From contig JAWVCW010000031.1 in the NCBI GenBank assembly GCA_033857955.1, forward strand, positions 62,001 through 126,000: 64,000 bases of DNA, given 5' to 3'. The DNA is from Gaiellasilicea sp033857955. GTDB lineage: Bacteria > Actinomycetota > Thermoleophilia > Gaiellales > Gaiellaceae. Below are positions 38,380-46,185 of this stretch, in pieces. Made by a program: the position numbers and the translations under genes. The notes beneath the pieces were generated by a model, which was not told where the DNA came from, did no database searches, and was given only the letters and a program-made list of their open reading frames with translations. Each line of letters begins with the position of its first letter. Within the stretch, counting starts at the first letter, position 1.

Positions 38380-38398
38380 TTGTGTTTCTGAAACACAA
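38380..38398. promoter_or_regulatory. Operator-like palindrome, copy 2
   Basis: TTGTGTTTCTGAAACACAA: perfect 8-bp arms around CTG. It ends 22 bp before the TAGGCT element (38421-38426) that precedes the carboxyltransferase-like gene, a position where a bound repressor would cover the -35 region. Confidence 0.65.
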
Positions 38399-38433
38399 AG
38401 TCTCACGGCCCGCCACTCGGTAGGCTGCCGCTC

Positions 38434-40230
38434 GTGCCGCGCCTCATCGACACCACTATCCGCCTGCTCTCGCAGGAGCCGCTCGCCGGCAAGGTTCCCA
38501 CCGGGGAGCTGCTCGGGATCGCCGAGGTGCTCGACAAGGCCGGCTTCGCGTGCCTCGAGGTCTCGGGCGGCGGCGTCTTCGACACCGCGGTCAGGCGCGG
38601 CGTCGAGAGCCCGTGGGAGCGGATTCGCGCCCTGAAGAGCCGAACGACCACGCCACTCGGTCTTGCGCTGCGCGGCCGCTTTCTCGTCGGATCGCGGCCC
38701 GTCGGCACGGATTTCGTGCGCCGCTTCGTCTCGTCGGCGGCCGAGAACGGCGTCGACGTCTTCCGCCTGCACGATCCGCTCAACGACGTCTCGAACCTGC
38801 GCGACCCCGGTGAGGCGATCGTCGACGCCGGCAAGGAGTTCCACGCCGGGCTCGTCTACAGCCCCGGTGATCCGGGCGCGATGGACCAGCTCGTCGAGCA
38901 GGCGAAAGAGCTGCCAGACATCAAGGCGACTCGGGCGCTCGTGCACGACCCGAGTGGCGGCCTCGAGCCCCACCAGGCCGCCGACCTCGTCGGACGGGTG
39001 AAGGAGGCGTCAGGCCTGCCGGTCGGCTTCTACTGCCAGGGTGCGGGCGGCAGCGGCCTCGCCGACTCGATCGAGGCCGCACGTGCCGGCGCCGACCTGA
39101 TCGCCTGCGCCATCTATCCGCTCGCGCTCTCGCTCCACCGCGTCGCGGGCGAGTCGCTCGCGTCCGCGCTGGCCGGCATGGGCTTTGACACGGGCGTCGA
39201 CGTTGCTCGCCTCTGGGAGGCGTCGGACCTCGTCGACGAGCACATCGGCGACGAGATCGTGACGCCGCACGCGCCGCGCCTCGCGGTCCGCGCAGCCGAG
39301 TACGACCTGCCGACGGGGCTCGTCGCCGCGCTCGACACCCACCTGCGCGCCCACGCCTCCGGCGATCGCCTGCTCGAGACACTCGAGGAGCTCCAGGCGA
39401 TCCGCCGCGAGACCGGCTGGCCGCCGCTCGCCGCCCCGATCGGACAGATCCTGGCATCGCAGGCCCTGATCCACGTTCTTTCCGCGCGGCGCTACGGCAC
39501 GGTCGTCGACGAGTTCCGGGCGCTCGTCCAGGGCGGCTTCGGCCGGCCGCCGGGCTCGATCGACCCGACCGTCGAGCGGGCCGTCGCGCTGCTCTCCGAC
39601 GGCGTGCCGCTGGAAGACGATCCGCCCACCGCCGAGGATGTGCGCCAGGAGGCCGAGGGTCTTGCGGCGAGCGAGGAAGAGCTCGTCCTGATCGCGCTCT
39701 TCGGTGAGGACGCCGAGTCGCTGCTGCGCACGATCCGCGCGCGCCACACTCGCGACGACCGCGGTGAGACGACGCTCGAGGAGACGCGCGAGCAGCGGAT
39801 TCGCGAGCTCGTCCGGATCGTGCAGGAGAGCGGCGTCGCGGAGGTGGAGATCGAGGACGAAGGGATGCGCGTCTCCGTCCGGCGCGCAGACGAACGCCCC
39901 GCGCTCCAGCTCGCGCCGCTCGCCGAAGACGATGAGTCCGAACTGCCGGTCCTCCCGGCGCCGGCGGCCGGCTCGATCCGGGTCGAGTCGCCGATGGTCG
40001 GTGTCTTCTATAGGTCGGCCGAGCCTGGCACCCCCGCCTTCGTGGAAGTCGGCGACGTCGTCGCGCCCGGCCAGACGCTTTGCCTACTGGAGGCGATGAA
40101 GCTCTTCAACGAGCTGAAGTCCGACGCGGCAGGGCGAGTGGTTGCGATTCACGCGGACAACGGCAAGCCGGTCGAGTTCGGACAGCTCCTGTTCGAGCTC
40201 GAGCCGATCGTCGCGCCGCCCGCACTCTGA
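38434..40230 (+). CDS. Carboxyltransferase-like domain fused to AccB-type biotin carboxyl carrier protein
   Basis: 598 aa. Residues 1-430 resemble the oxaloacetate decarboxylase alpha/pyruvate carboxylase B domain (DTTIRLLSQEPLAGK, PWERIRALKSRTTTPLGLAL, ENGVDVFRLHDPLNDVSNLR). Residues about 450-598 are an AccB-like helix plus biotinyl domain (SPMVGVFYRSAEPGTPAFVE, LLEAMKLFNELKSD) with biotin Lys556. The catalytic features of the first domain are lost: the carbamylated Lys aligns with His171 and the metal-binding His-x-His with Tyr200-Cys201-Gln202. It probably supplies the carrier for AccC, with the first domain structural or repurposed. Overlaps accC by one base. Confidence 0.85.
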   Translation: MPRLIDTTIRLLSQEPLAGKVPTGELLGIAEVLDKAGFACLEVSGGGVFDTAVRRGVESPWERIRALKSRTTTPLGLALRGRFLVGSRPVGTDFVRRFVSSAAENGVDVFRLHDPLNDVSNLRDPGEAIVDAGKEFHAGLVYSPGDPGAMDQLVEQAKELPDIKATRALVHDPSGGLEPHQAADLVGRVKEASGLPVGFYCQGAGGSGLADSIEAARAGADLIACAIYPLALSLHRVAGESLASALAGMGFDTGVDVARLWEASDLVDEHIGDEIVTPHAPRLAVRAAEYDLPTGLVAALDTHLRAHASGDRLLETLEELQAIRRETGWPPLAAPIGQILASQALIHVLSARRYGTVVDEFRALVQGGFGRPPGSIDPTVERAVALLSDGVPLEDDPPTAEDVRQEAEGLAASEEELVLIALFGEDAESLLRTIRARHTRDDRGETTLEETREQRIRELVRIVQESGVAEVEIEDEGMRVSVRRADERPALQLAPLAEDDESELPVLPAPAAGSIRVESPMVGVFYRSAEPGTPAFVEVGDVVAPGQTLCLLEAMKLFNELKSDAAGRVVAIHADNGKPVEFGQLLFELEPIVAPPAL

Positions 40231-41597
40231 TGTTCCAGAGAGTCCTAGTCGCGAACCGCGGCGAGATCGCCGTCAGGGTGATCCGCGCGATCCACGAGCT
40301 CGGCGCCGAGGCGGTCGCTGTCTACTCCACAGCCGACCACGACGCCCTCCACGTTCGGCTCGCCGATCGAGCCGTCTGCATCGGCCCGCCTGCCGCCTCC
40401 GAGAGCTATCTGCGGGTCTCGAACGTGATCGCCGCCGCCGAGACGACCGGCTGCGAGGCCGTTCATCCCGGCTACGGCTTCCTCTCCGAGAACCCGGCCT
40501 TCGTGCGGGCGTGCGAGGAGAACGATCTCGTCTTCGTCGGGCCCGGCGCGGAGCTGATGGAGCGGATGGGCGACAAGGCCCAGGCGAAAGCAGAGATGAA
40601 GGCGGCCGGCGTGCCGCTCGTGCCGGGCACCGAGGGCGGCGCCACGCTCGCCGAGGTGCGCGCTGCGGCGGCCGAGCTCGGCTTCCCGGTTCTGCTGAAG
40701 GCGGTGTCCGGCGGCGGCGGCAAGGGGATGCGGCTCGTGCACGGGCCGGACGAGCTCGAGGCTGCCTACTCGACCGCGCGCGTCGAGGCGGAGGCCGCCT
40801 TCTCGGACGGGTCGCTCTACCTCGAGAAGGCGCTCGTCCCTGCGCGGCACGTCGAGATTCAGGTGCTCTGCGACAAGGATGGCGGCGTCCTCACGCTCGG
40901 GGAGCGCGAATGCTCGATCCAGCGTCGCCATCAGAAGCTGATCGAGGAGTCACCGTCGCCCGCCCTCGATCCGGAGACGCGCGCGGAGATGGAGGCGGCG
41001 GCCGAGCGGGCCTGCCGCACGATCGGCTACGAGAGCGCCGGCACGTTCGAGTTCCTGCTCGGAGCCGACGGCACGTTCCATTTCATCGAGCTGAATGCCC
41101 GCCTGCAGGTCGAGCATCCGGTCAGCGAGCTCGTGACGGGGATCGACATCGTGCGCCAGCAGTTGCGCATCGCGGCGGGGCAGCCGCTCCCGGTCAGCGG
41201 CCGCGCACCGCGACGGGGGCACGCGATCGAGGTCCGTCTCAATGCAGAGGACCCGACTCGCGGCTTCGCGCCCGCTCCGGGGACGATCGAGCGCTTCCGA
41301 CCCGCGCTCGGGCCGGGTGTCAGAATCGACACGCACCTCGAGGAAGGCTCGACGATCTCTCCCTACTACGACTCGCTGATCGCGAAGCTCGTCGTGTGGG
41401 CCGAGGACCGGCCGGCGGCGATCGCGCGCGGCGTGCGGGCGCTCGGCGAGATCGAGCTCGTCGGCGTCCCGACGACACGCGAGCTCGCACTCGACATCCT
41501 GCGCTCCGACGAGTTCGGGAGCGGCGAATACTCGACGAGCTTTCTCGAGGAGATGGAGGGCCGACTGCCCGCGCTTGCCGGGGCGGAGCTGTCGTGA
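40230..41597 (+). CDS. accC: Biotin carboxylase
   Basis: 455 aa ATP-grasp enzyme. Motifs: LVANRGEIAVRVIRAIHELG, GCEAVHPGYGFLSENPAFVR, LLKAVSGGGGKGMRLVHGPD (Gly-rich lid), GERECSIQRRHQKLIEESPS and FHFIELNARLQVEHPVSELV. It carboxylates biotin on the carrier protein encoded just upstream, for malonyl-CoA or a related product. The carboxyltransferase subunits (AccA/AccD or AccD-type) are not in the window. ATG 40230 shares one base with the previous stop. Confidence 0.96.
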   Translation: MFQRVLVANRGEIAVRVIRAIHELGAEAVAVYSTADHDALHVRLADRAVCIGPPAASESYLRVSNVIAAAETTGCEAVHPGYGFLSENPAFVRACEENDLVFVGPGAELMERMGDKAQAKAEMKAAGVPLVPGTEGGATLAEVRAAAAELGFPVLLKAVSGGGGKGMRLVHGPDELEAAYSTARVEAEAAFSDGSLYLEKALVPARHVEIQVLCDKDGGVLTLGERECSIQRRHQKLIEESPSPALDPETRAEMEAAAERACRTIGYESAGTFEFLLGADGTFHFIELNARLQVEHPVSELVTGIDIVRQQLRIAAGQPLPVSGRAPRRGHAIEVRLNAEDPTRGFAPAPGTIERFRPALGPGVRIDTHLEEGSTISPYYDSLIAKLVVWAEDRPAAIARGVRALGEIELVGVPTTRELALDILRSDEFGSGEYSTSFLEEMEGRLPALAGAELS

Positions 41598-41905
41598 GCC
41601 GCGACGGGCACACGATCCACGGTCCGGCCGGAACGATCCGGATCGACGGCGACGCGCTCTCCGCGCTCGTGATCGCAGCCGCGGAGCTCGTCGACGGCGC
41701 GCGCGTCCGACGGCCGCGACGCGGACTTGACATAGCGGTGACGGACGGCAAGGTGCGAGTCGAGCTGGAGCTCGCCGTACGCTACGGGACGGTGCTGCCG
41801 GGCCTCGGACGAGAGGTGCAGGTCAGCGTGGCGGGTGCTCTGCGCGACTCGGCCGGACTCATCGTCGAAGGCATCGACGTCTCGATCGAGGAGCTGGACG
41901 GATGA
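41594..41905 (+). CDS. Asp23/Gls24-family protein
   Basis: 103 aa. GTG 41594 overlaps the accC stop by 4 nt. The sequence IRIDGDALSALVIAAAELVD, LELAVRYGTVLPGLGREVQV and a late IVEGIDVSIEEL matches the Asp23 (DUF322) fold. The family includes YqhY, which sits between accBC and nusB in Bacillus and influences acetyl-CoA carboxylase. The same position here supports an analogous link to fatty-acid synthesis. Confidence 0.85.
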   Translation: MSRDGHTIHGPAGTIRIDGDALSALVIAAAELVDGARVRRPRRGLDIAVTDGKVRVELELAVRYGTVLPGLGREVQVSVAGALRDSAGLIVEGIDVSIEELDG

Positions 41906-42291
41906 CCGCCGGCCGCAGACAGGCCAGGCGCACGGCGCTCTTCCTGCTCTACCAGTGGGATCTCACCGGCCAGCCCCTGACCGCCCTCTACGAAGGCGAG
42001 CCGGACGCGTTCGCGCTCGGTCTCGCCGAGGCCGTCTCGGCGCGGGCCGAGGAGCTCGACCGCCGCATCACCGAAACCGCCGAAGGCTGGACCGCCGACC
42101 GTCTGGGTACGCTCGAACGGAACATTTTGCGGATCGGGATCCACGAGCTCGAGGAGGAGAGCGTGCCGCCGGAGGTGGCGATGAACGAGGCCGTTGTCCT
42201 CGCGAAGCGCTACGCGTCGGAGGACGCAGGAAGGCTCGTGAACGGGATCCTGGCGAGGGTCGCGCGAGAGAAGGGACAGGAGGTTGCATGA
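41902..42291 (+). CDS. nusB: Transcription antitermination protein NusB
   Basis: 129 aa all-helical. It has RRQARRTALFLLYQWDLTG at the start, then TLERNILRIGIHELEEESVP and PPEVAMNEAVVLAKRYASED ending GRLVNGILARVARE, all typical NusB. It binds boxA RNA with S10 in rRNA antitermination. ATG 41902 overlaps the Asp23 gene by 4 nt and the next gene overlaps it by 4 nt. Confidence 0.95.
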   Translation: MTAGRRQARRTALFLLYQWDLTGQPLTALYEGEPDAFALGLAEAVSARAEELDRRITETAEGWTADRLGTLERNILRIGIHELEEESVPPEVAMNEAVVLAKRYASEDAGRLVNGILARVAREKGQEVA

Positions 42292-42494
42292 GCGGAACCG
42301 CAGATGAAGCTCTTGGGCGTGCCGAGGAGCTGCTCGAACGGCTGAAGGCGACGCGCGACGAGCTGGAGCGGCTTGCTGCAGCGGAGGATGCCGAGTCGGC
42401 CGTCGAGGTGCTGACGGAGCTGGCAGACCTGGCCAAGGAGGTCGAGGCGGAGCTCGCGAAGGCTCGAGCGAGAGCCGATGCCCCGCAGCCCTGA
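42288..42494 (+). CDS. Small helical protein in the xseB position (XseB-like)
   Basis: 68 aa, acidic, predicted helical hairpin (ALGRAEELLERLKATRDELE, then VEVLTELADLAKEVEAELAK). Size and position between nusB and ispA match exodeoxyribonuclease VII small subunit, but the usual LExIVxxLExG motif is not clear and xseA is absent nearby. It overlaps nusB by 4 nt and ispA by 17 nt. An unrelated small coiled-coil protein is equally possible. Confidence 0.6.
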   Translation: MSGTADEALGRAEELLERLKATRDELERLAAAEDAESAVEVLTELADLAKEVEAELAKARARADAPQP

Positions 42495-43251
42495 CGAGCT
42501 GCGCCAGCTGGTCGAGGGCTACCTCGCCGAGCTCGCGTTCATGCCGGAGCTCGGGGGTCTCGAGGAGGCGCTCCGCTATCCGCTCGAATCGGGCGGAAAG
42601 CGCGTGCGGCCGGTCATCGCGCTGGCGGTGGGCGAGGCGGCCGGTGCGGTCGCCGAGCACTGCCTGCCCGCGGCTGCCGCTGTCGAGCTCGTTCACACCT
42701 TCTCGCTCGTCCACGACGACCTGCCGGCGATGGACGATGACGACGAGCGGCGCGGCCGCCCGTCGGTGCACATCGCATTCGACGAGGCGACGGCGCTCCT
42801 CGCGGGCGACGCGCTGCTCGCTGAGGCGTTCCGGCTTGCGCTTTCCTACCCGACGCCGATGGTCGGCCGCGAGCTCGTGCAGGCGACGCTCGGCATCATC
42901 GGCGGCCAGCACCGCGACGTGTCAGGCGACACGGCAGACCTCGCGTCGCTGCACCGGCTGAAGACGGGAGCGCTGTTCGCCGCCTCGGTCGGGGTCGCGC
43001 TCTGGGTGGCGGAGGTGCCGGAAGGCGAGCAGCCGGTCTGGCGCGCATTCGGCGACGAGCTCGGCCTCCTCTTTCAGATCGTGGACGACCTGCTCGACGG
43101 CGACGGTTACGCGGCGACGCACGGCGTGGACGAGGCCAGGCGGCTGGCCGATGAGGCCGCGGAGCGCGCGTCGGAGCGGTTGGTGCCGATCCCCGCGGAC
43201 ACGGCTGTGCTCGCCGAGATCGTCGCAAGCCTTGCCGCGCGAACGGCGTAA
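42478..43251 (+). CDS. ispA: Polyprenyl (geranylgeranyl/farnesyl) diphosphate synthase
   Basis: 257 aa, shorter than the usual 290-300. The first Asp-rich motif is SLVHDDLPAMDDDDERRGRP, the second is LLFQIVDDLLDGDGYAATHG, and SGGKRVRPVIALA is present near residue 38. It condenses IPP with allylic diphosphates. Two bulky residues (LVHTFSLVHDD) before the first motif suggest short-chain products, but exact chain length cannot be assigned. ATG 42478 overlaps the previous gene by 17 nt. Confidence 0.92.
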   Translation: MPRSPDELRQLVEGYLAELAFMPELGGLEEALRYPLESGGKRVRPVIALAVGEAAGAVAEHCLPAAAAVELVHTFSLVHDDLPAMDDDDERRGRPSVHIAFDEATALLAGDALLAEAFRLALSYPTPMVGRELVQATLGIIGGQHRDVSGDTADLASLHRLKTGALFAASVGVALWVAEVPEGEQPVWRAFGDELGLLFQIVDDLLDGDGYAATHGVDEARRLADEAAERASERLVPIPADTAVLAEIVASLAARTA

Positions 43252-43260
43252 GCTCCCGTC

Positions 43261-43680
43261 ATGGAGCAGCGGCTGAGCCTCGTCACGCTCGGCGTCCGCG
43301 ATCTCGCCCGCTCGCGCGCCTTCTACGAGGCGCTCGGCTGGACAACCGGCGCCGCGCCGGAGGACGACGTCGTCTTCTTCCAGGTTGGCGGAATGATCGT
43401 CGCGCTCTGGGGCCGCGAGCAGCTGGCAGAGGACAGCGGCGTCGAGGACAGCGGTGGGTGGGGCGGCGTCACGCTGGCGCACAACGTCCGCTCGCCCGCC
43501 GAGGTCGACGGCGTCATCGCCGAGGCGGAGGCCGCCGGCGCCACGATCCCGCGCCAGGGCGCCGAGACGTTCTGGGGCGGCTACTCAGGTGTCTTCGTCG
43601 ACCCCGACGGCCATCCGTGGGAGGTCGCCCACAACCCGCACTGGACGATCGCCGTCGCCGGCGCCGTCACCCTGGCCTAG
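43261..43680 (+). CDS. VOC-family (glyoxalase/dioxygenase superfamily) protein
   Basis: 139 aa with two beta-alpha-beta-beta-beta modules: LVTLGVRDLARSRAFYEALG and the second repeat GVTLAHNVRSPAEVDGVIAE, ending GVFVDPDGHPWEVAHNP, the usual closing motif with an acidic metal ligand. Substrate unknown. TAAGCT ends 6 nt before ATG 43261. Its stop codon lies inside the first of two identical palindromes. Confidence 0.88.
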   Translation: MEQRLSLVTLGVRDLARSRAFYEALGWTTGAAPEDDVVFFQVGGMIVALWGREQLAEDSGVEDSGGWGGVTLAHNVRSPAEVDGVIAEAEAAGATIPRQGAETFWGGYSGVFVDPDGHPWEVAHNPHWTIAVAGAVTLA

Positions 43681-43697
43681 TAACAGACTGTTACTAG
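43677..43697. repeat. Palindrome copy 1 at the end of the VOC gene
   Basis: Perfect arms CTAGTAACAG (43677-43686) and CTGTTACTAG (43688-43697) around a single A. The TAG stop of the VOC gene is part of the left arm. The inner 17 bases are identical to copy 2 at 44026. Confidence 0.75.
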
Positions 43698-43754
43698 GTT
43701 CGAATCGGGCACGGTGCGGTGACAGTTCCGTGACGGGTGGTCGGCGAGACTTGA

Positions 43755-44033
43755 TGCGTAGCTTCACAGGCACCTCGAATCGGCGCGACCCTCCTCGCAG
43801 GGATCGAGCGGCTGGACGATGACGCCGTTCCGATCGCCGAGGTCAATCGGCGCGTTGGCCTTCTAGCAAGCCATCTTGGCCTCGTCAGGCCAAGCTACGA
43901 GCAGATCCGTGTCCTGGTCCACGAACATCGCCGGCGCGGGCTCGCGCCGAGCGCAGGTCAGATCCTCCTCGACGTCGCCGCGAGGTCGCGACCGCCCGAG
44001 GCGCTGCTCGAGCTGCTCGGGGGAGCCAAGTAA
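43755..44033 (+). pseudogene. Start-less HTH-like reading frame between the palindromes
   Basis: An open frame of 92 codons (TGA at 43752, TAA at 44031-44033) with coding-like composition but no ATG, GTG or TTG. It reads IGATLLAGIERLDDDAVPIA, EVNRRVGLLASHLGLVRPSY, EQIRVLVHEHRRRGLAPSAG and ends ALLELLGGAK. The part around EVNRRVGLLASHLGLVRPSY looks like a helix-turn-helix. It may be a remnant whose 5' end was lost, or it may use CTG. The rest of the 360-bp gap (43681-43754) holds nothing I recognise. Confidence 0.4.
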
Positions 44034-44048
44034 CAGACTGTTACTTGG
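44026..44048. repeat. Palindrome copy 2 between convergent gene ends
   Basis: Perfect arms CCAAGTAACAG (44026-44036) and CTGTTACTTGG (44038-44048) around a single A. It contains the TAA of the start-less frame and, on the other strand, the TAA of the GNAT gene. Confidence 0.75.
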
Positions 44049-44556
44049 CGTTGTCGAGCTCTGGGGCGAGCAGGTCGAGCAGCAGGCCGTCGCGCCAGAC
44101 ACCGTCCGGGTCGAGCCAGTGCTGGCGCATGATCCCCACCCGCTTGAAGCCGACCTTCTCGTAGCACCGGATCGCGCGCTCGTTGTCCGCGGCGGGGTCG
44201 ATCGTCAGGCGGTGGTGGCCGAGGTCCTCGATGAGGTACCGCGCCATCGTGCGCACCGCGTCCGTGCCGAGTCCGCGACCGTGGTAAGGCGCGCCGAGAA
44301 AGAGGTCGATGCCCGCGTGCCGGTACTCCGGCTCGGTCTCTTCCCAGTGCTGGATCAGCCCTGCGACCTCGCCGTCGACGACGATCGCGAAGCTCGCGAC
44401 ATCCTTCTCCTCGCCACGCGCCTTCTCGCCGGCGTCCTCCGCGGTCAGCCCCTGCCACCAGCGGGCGACCTCCGAATGGGAGCCGAGCTCGACGATGCGA
44501 TCGACGTCCGCCTCCGCCAGCGGCCGCAGCACAACGCGATCTCCACGCAGTTCCAT
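44041..44556 (-). CDS. GNAT-family N-acetyltransferase (AAC(6')-like)
   Basis: 171 aa from ATG 44556. It opens MELRGDRVVLRPLAEADVDR and has the acetyl-CoA-binding APYHGRGLGTDAVRTMARYL. The later DPAADNERAIRCYEKVGFKR is typical of the AAC(6')/RimJ-like group. The substrate may be an aminoglycoside, a protein N-terminus or another amine. An ATG 18 nt farther upstream (44574) is also in frame. Its stop codon lies inside palindrome copy 2. Divergent from tlyA. Confidence 0.88.
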   Translation of the reverse strand: MELRGDRVVLRPLAEADVDRIVELGSHSEVARWWQGLTAEDAGEKARGEEKDVASFAIVVDGEVAGLIQHWEETEPEYRHAGIDLFLGAPYHGRGLGTDAVRTMARYLIEDLGHHRLTIDPAADNERAIRCYEKVGFKRVGIMRQHWLDPDGVWRDGLLLDLLAPELDNAK

Positions 44557-44594
44557 GACGGTCCTGTAACACATCCGGCGACTACCCTTCGACC

Positions 44595-45359
44595 GTGAAG
44601 AAGCGCCTCGATGTCCTGCTCGTCGAACGCGGGCTGGCGGAGAGCCGGGCGCAGGCCCAGGCGCTCGTGCTCGCCGGGCTCGTGCCCGGCTACGACAAGC
44701 CGGGCCACCAGGTGCCGGAGGGAGTCGAGCTGACCGTCGACCGGCCGCCCCGGTTCGTCTCTCGCGGCGGCGAGAAGCTCGCGAACGCCCTGGAGCAGCT
44801 CGAGGTCGAGCTCGACGGCCGCGACGCGATCGACGTCGGCGCCTCCACCGGCGGGTTCACCGACTGCCTGCTCCAGAACGGCGTCGCCCGTGTGATCGCG
44901 GTCGACGTCGGCTACGGCCAGCTGCATCCGAAGCTCCGGAACGACCCGCGCGTCACGGTGCTGGAGCGGACGAATGCACGGACTCTCGGCGAGCTGCCGT
45001 TTCGTCCCGACCTGCTCGTCTGCGACGTCTCCTTCATCAGCGTCCGGCTCGTGCTGCCGCCGGTCCTGGAGTTGATGGAGCCGGGCTGGGATGCGCTCGT
45101 CATGGTGAAGCCGCAGTTCGAGGCCGGCAAGGGCGAGGTGGGAAAGGGAGGTGTCGTCCGCGACGCCGAGATCCACCGGCGCGTCCTGCGCGAGGTGGTC
45201 GAAGCGGGCGTCGGCTGGGGTGCGACGGCGGTCGGCGTCGTAGACTCCGGACTGCCCGGCCCGAAGGGCAACCGCGAGTTCTTTCTCCACCTGATCAACC
45301 GCGACGACCCCGTGCTCCTGGATGACATCGACGACCGGATCCGTGACGCAGTCGGCTAA
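44595..45359 (+). CDS. tlyA: TlyA-family rRNA 2'-O-methyltransferase
   Basis: 254 aa. N-terminal S4 RNA-binding domain (KKRLDVLLVERGLAESRAQA), a linker with PPRFVSRGGEKLANALEQL, then an FtsJ-like methyltransferase: AIDVGASTGGFTDCLLQNGV (SAM motif), LVCDVSFISVRLVLPPVLEL and LVMVKPQFEAGKGEVGKGGV with the catalytic Lys. Mycobacterial TlyA modifies 16S and 23S rRNA and affects capreomycin sensitivity. TACCCT ends 6 nt before GTG 44595. First gene of the tlyA-nadK-recN-steA run. Confidence 0.95.
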   Translation: MKKRLDVLLVERGLAESRAQAQALVLAGLVPGYDKPGHQVPEGVELTVDRPPRFVSRGGEKLANALEQLEVELDGRDAIDVGASTGGFTDCLLQNGVARVIAVDVGYGQLHPKLRNDPRVTVLERTNARTLGELPFRPDLLVCDVSFISVRLVLPPVLELMEPGWDALVMVKPQFEAGKGEVGKGGVVRDAEIHRRVLREVVEAGVGWGATAVGVVDSGLPGPKGNREFFLHLINRDDPVLLDDIDDRIRDAVG

Positions 45360-46185
45360 GGCCGTAAAGCGGGCGGCCGTCGTCACGCACGGCAAGCCGC
45401 AGACGATCGGTCCCGCGCTGGCCCGGCTCACGACCGTTGCGCGCGAGGCGGGGGTCGAGCTGCGCATGGGGGAGGAGGAGGCAGAGAAGCACGGCCTCGA
45501 CCCCGAGAACGAAAACGGGAACGACATCGACATCGCGGTCGTGCTCGGCGGCGACGGCACGATGCTGCGGGCGCTCGCCCGCTTCCTCGGCACCGACGTG
45601 CCCGTGATCGGCGTCAACTTCGGCACCGTCGGCTTTCTCTCCTCGATCACGCGGGACGGGCTCGAAGCGGGGCTGGCGCGTGTCTTCGCCGGCGAGTACC
45701 GCGTCGAGGAGCTCCCGACACTCGATGTCGAAGTCGGGGAGGAGCGGCGGGTTGCCGTCAACGATCTCGTCGTGGCAAGCGCTGACGTCGGCCGGATGAT
45801 CCGGCTCGAATGGGCGGTCGGTGGCGAGGCGCTGGGCAAGCTCGGTTGCGACGGGATGGTCTGTTCGACGCCGCCCGGCTCGACCGGCTACAACTTCTCG
45901 AACGGCGGCCCCGTGCTCGTCTGGGGCCTGGACGCGATGGCCGTCACCTTCGTCGCGCCGCACTCGCTCAATGCGCGCCCGCTGGTCGTGCCGCGTGGGG
46001 CCGAGTTGATCGTCTGGAACCGGACGCCGGATGTCCCCGCGACCGCGCTCGTCGACGGGCATCGCGTCGCCGACCTGCCCCCCGGCGGCCGCGCCGTGGC
46101 GCGCGTCGGCGCGCAACGCTCGCTCCTCGCGACGCTCCCCGAGGTGACGTTCTTCAGCCGCTACCGCCGCGCCTTTGCTTCGTAG
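45343..46185 (+). CDS. nadK: NAD kinase
   Basis: 280 aa. It has IAVVLGGDGTMLRALARFLG (GGDGT phosphate site), VIGVNFGTVGFLSSI, RVAVNDLVVASADVGRMIRL and CSTPPGSTGYNFSNGGPVLV, the family signatures. It phosphorylates NAD+ to NADP+. GTG 45343 overlaps tlyA by 17 nt; a further in-frame start at 45322 is less likely. recN overlaps its end by 11 nt. Confidence 0.95.
   Translation: MTQSAKAVKRAAVVTHGKPQTIGPALARLTTVAREAGVELRMGEEEAEKHGLDPENENGNDIDIAVVLGGDGTMLRALARFLGTDVPVIGVNFGTVGFLSSITRDGLEAGLARVFAGEYRVEELPTLDVEVGEERRVAVNDLVVASADVGRMIRLEWAVGGEALGKLGCDGMVCSTPPGSTGYNFSNGGPVLVWGLDAMAVTFVAPHSLNARPLVVPRGAELIVWNRTPDVPATALVDGHRVADLPPGGRAVARVGAQRSLLATLPEVTFFSRYRRAFAS

Noticed and set aside
42288..42494. Confident xseB assignment
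   Set aside because: The key family motif is weak and xseA is not nearby, so I kept it as XseB-like only.
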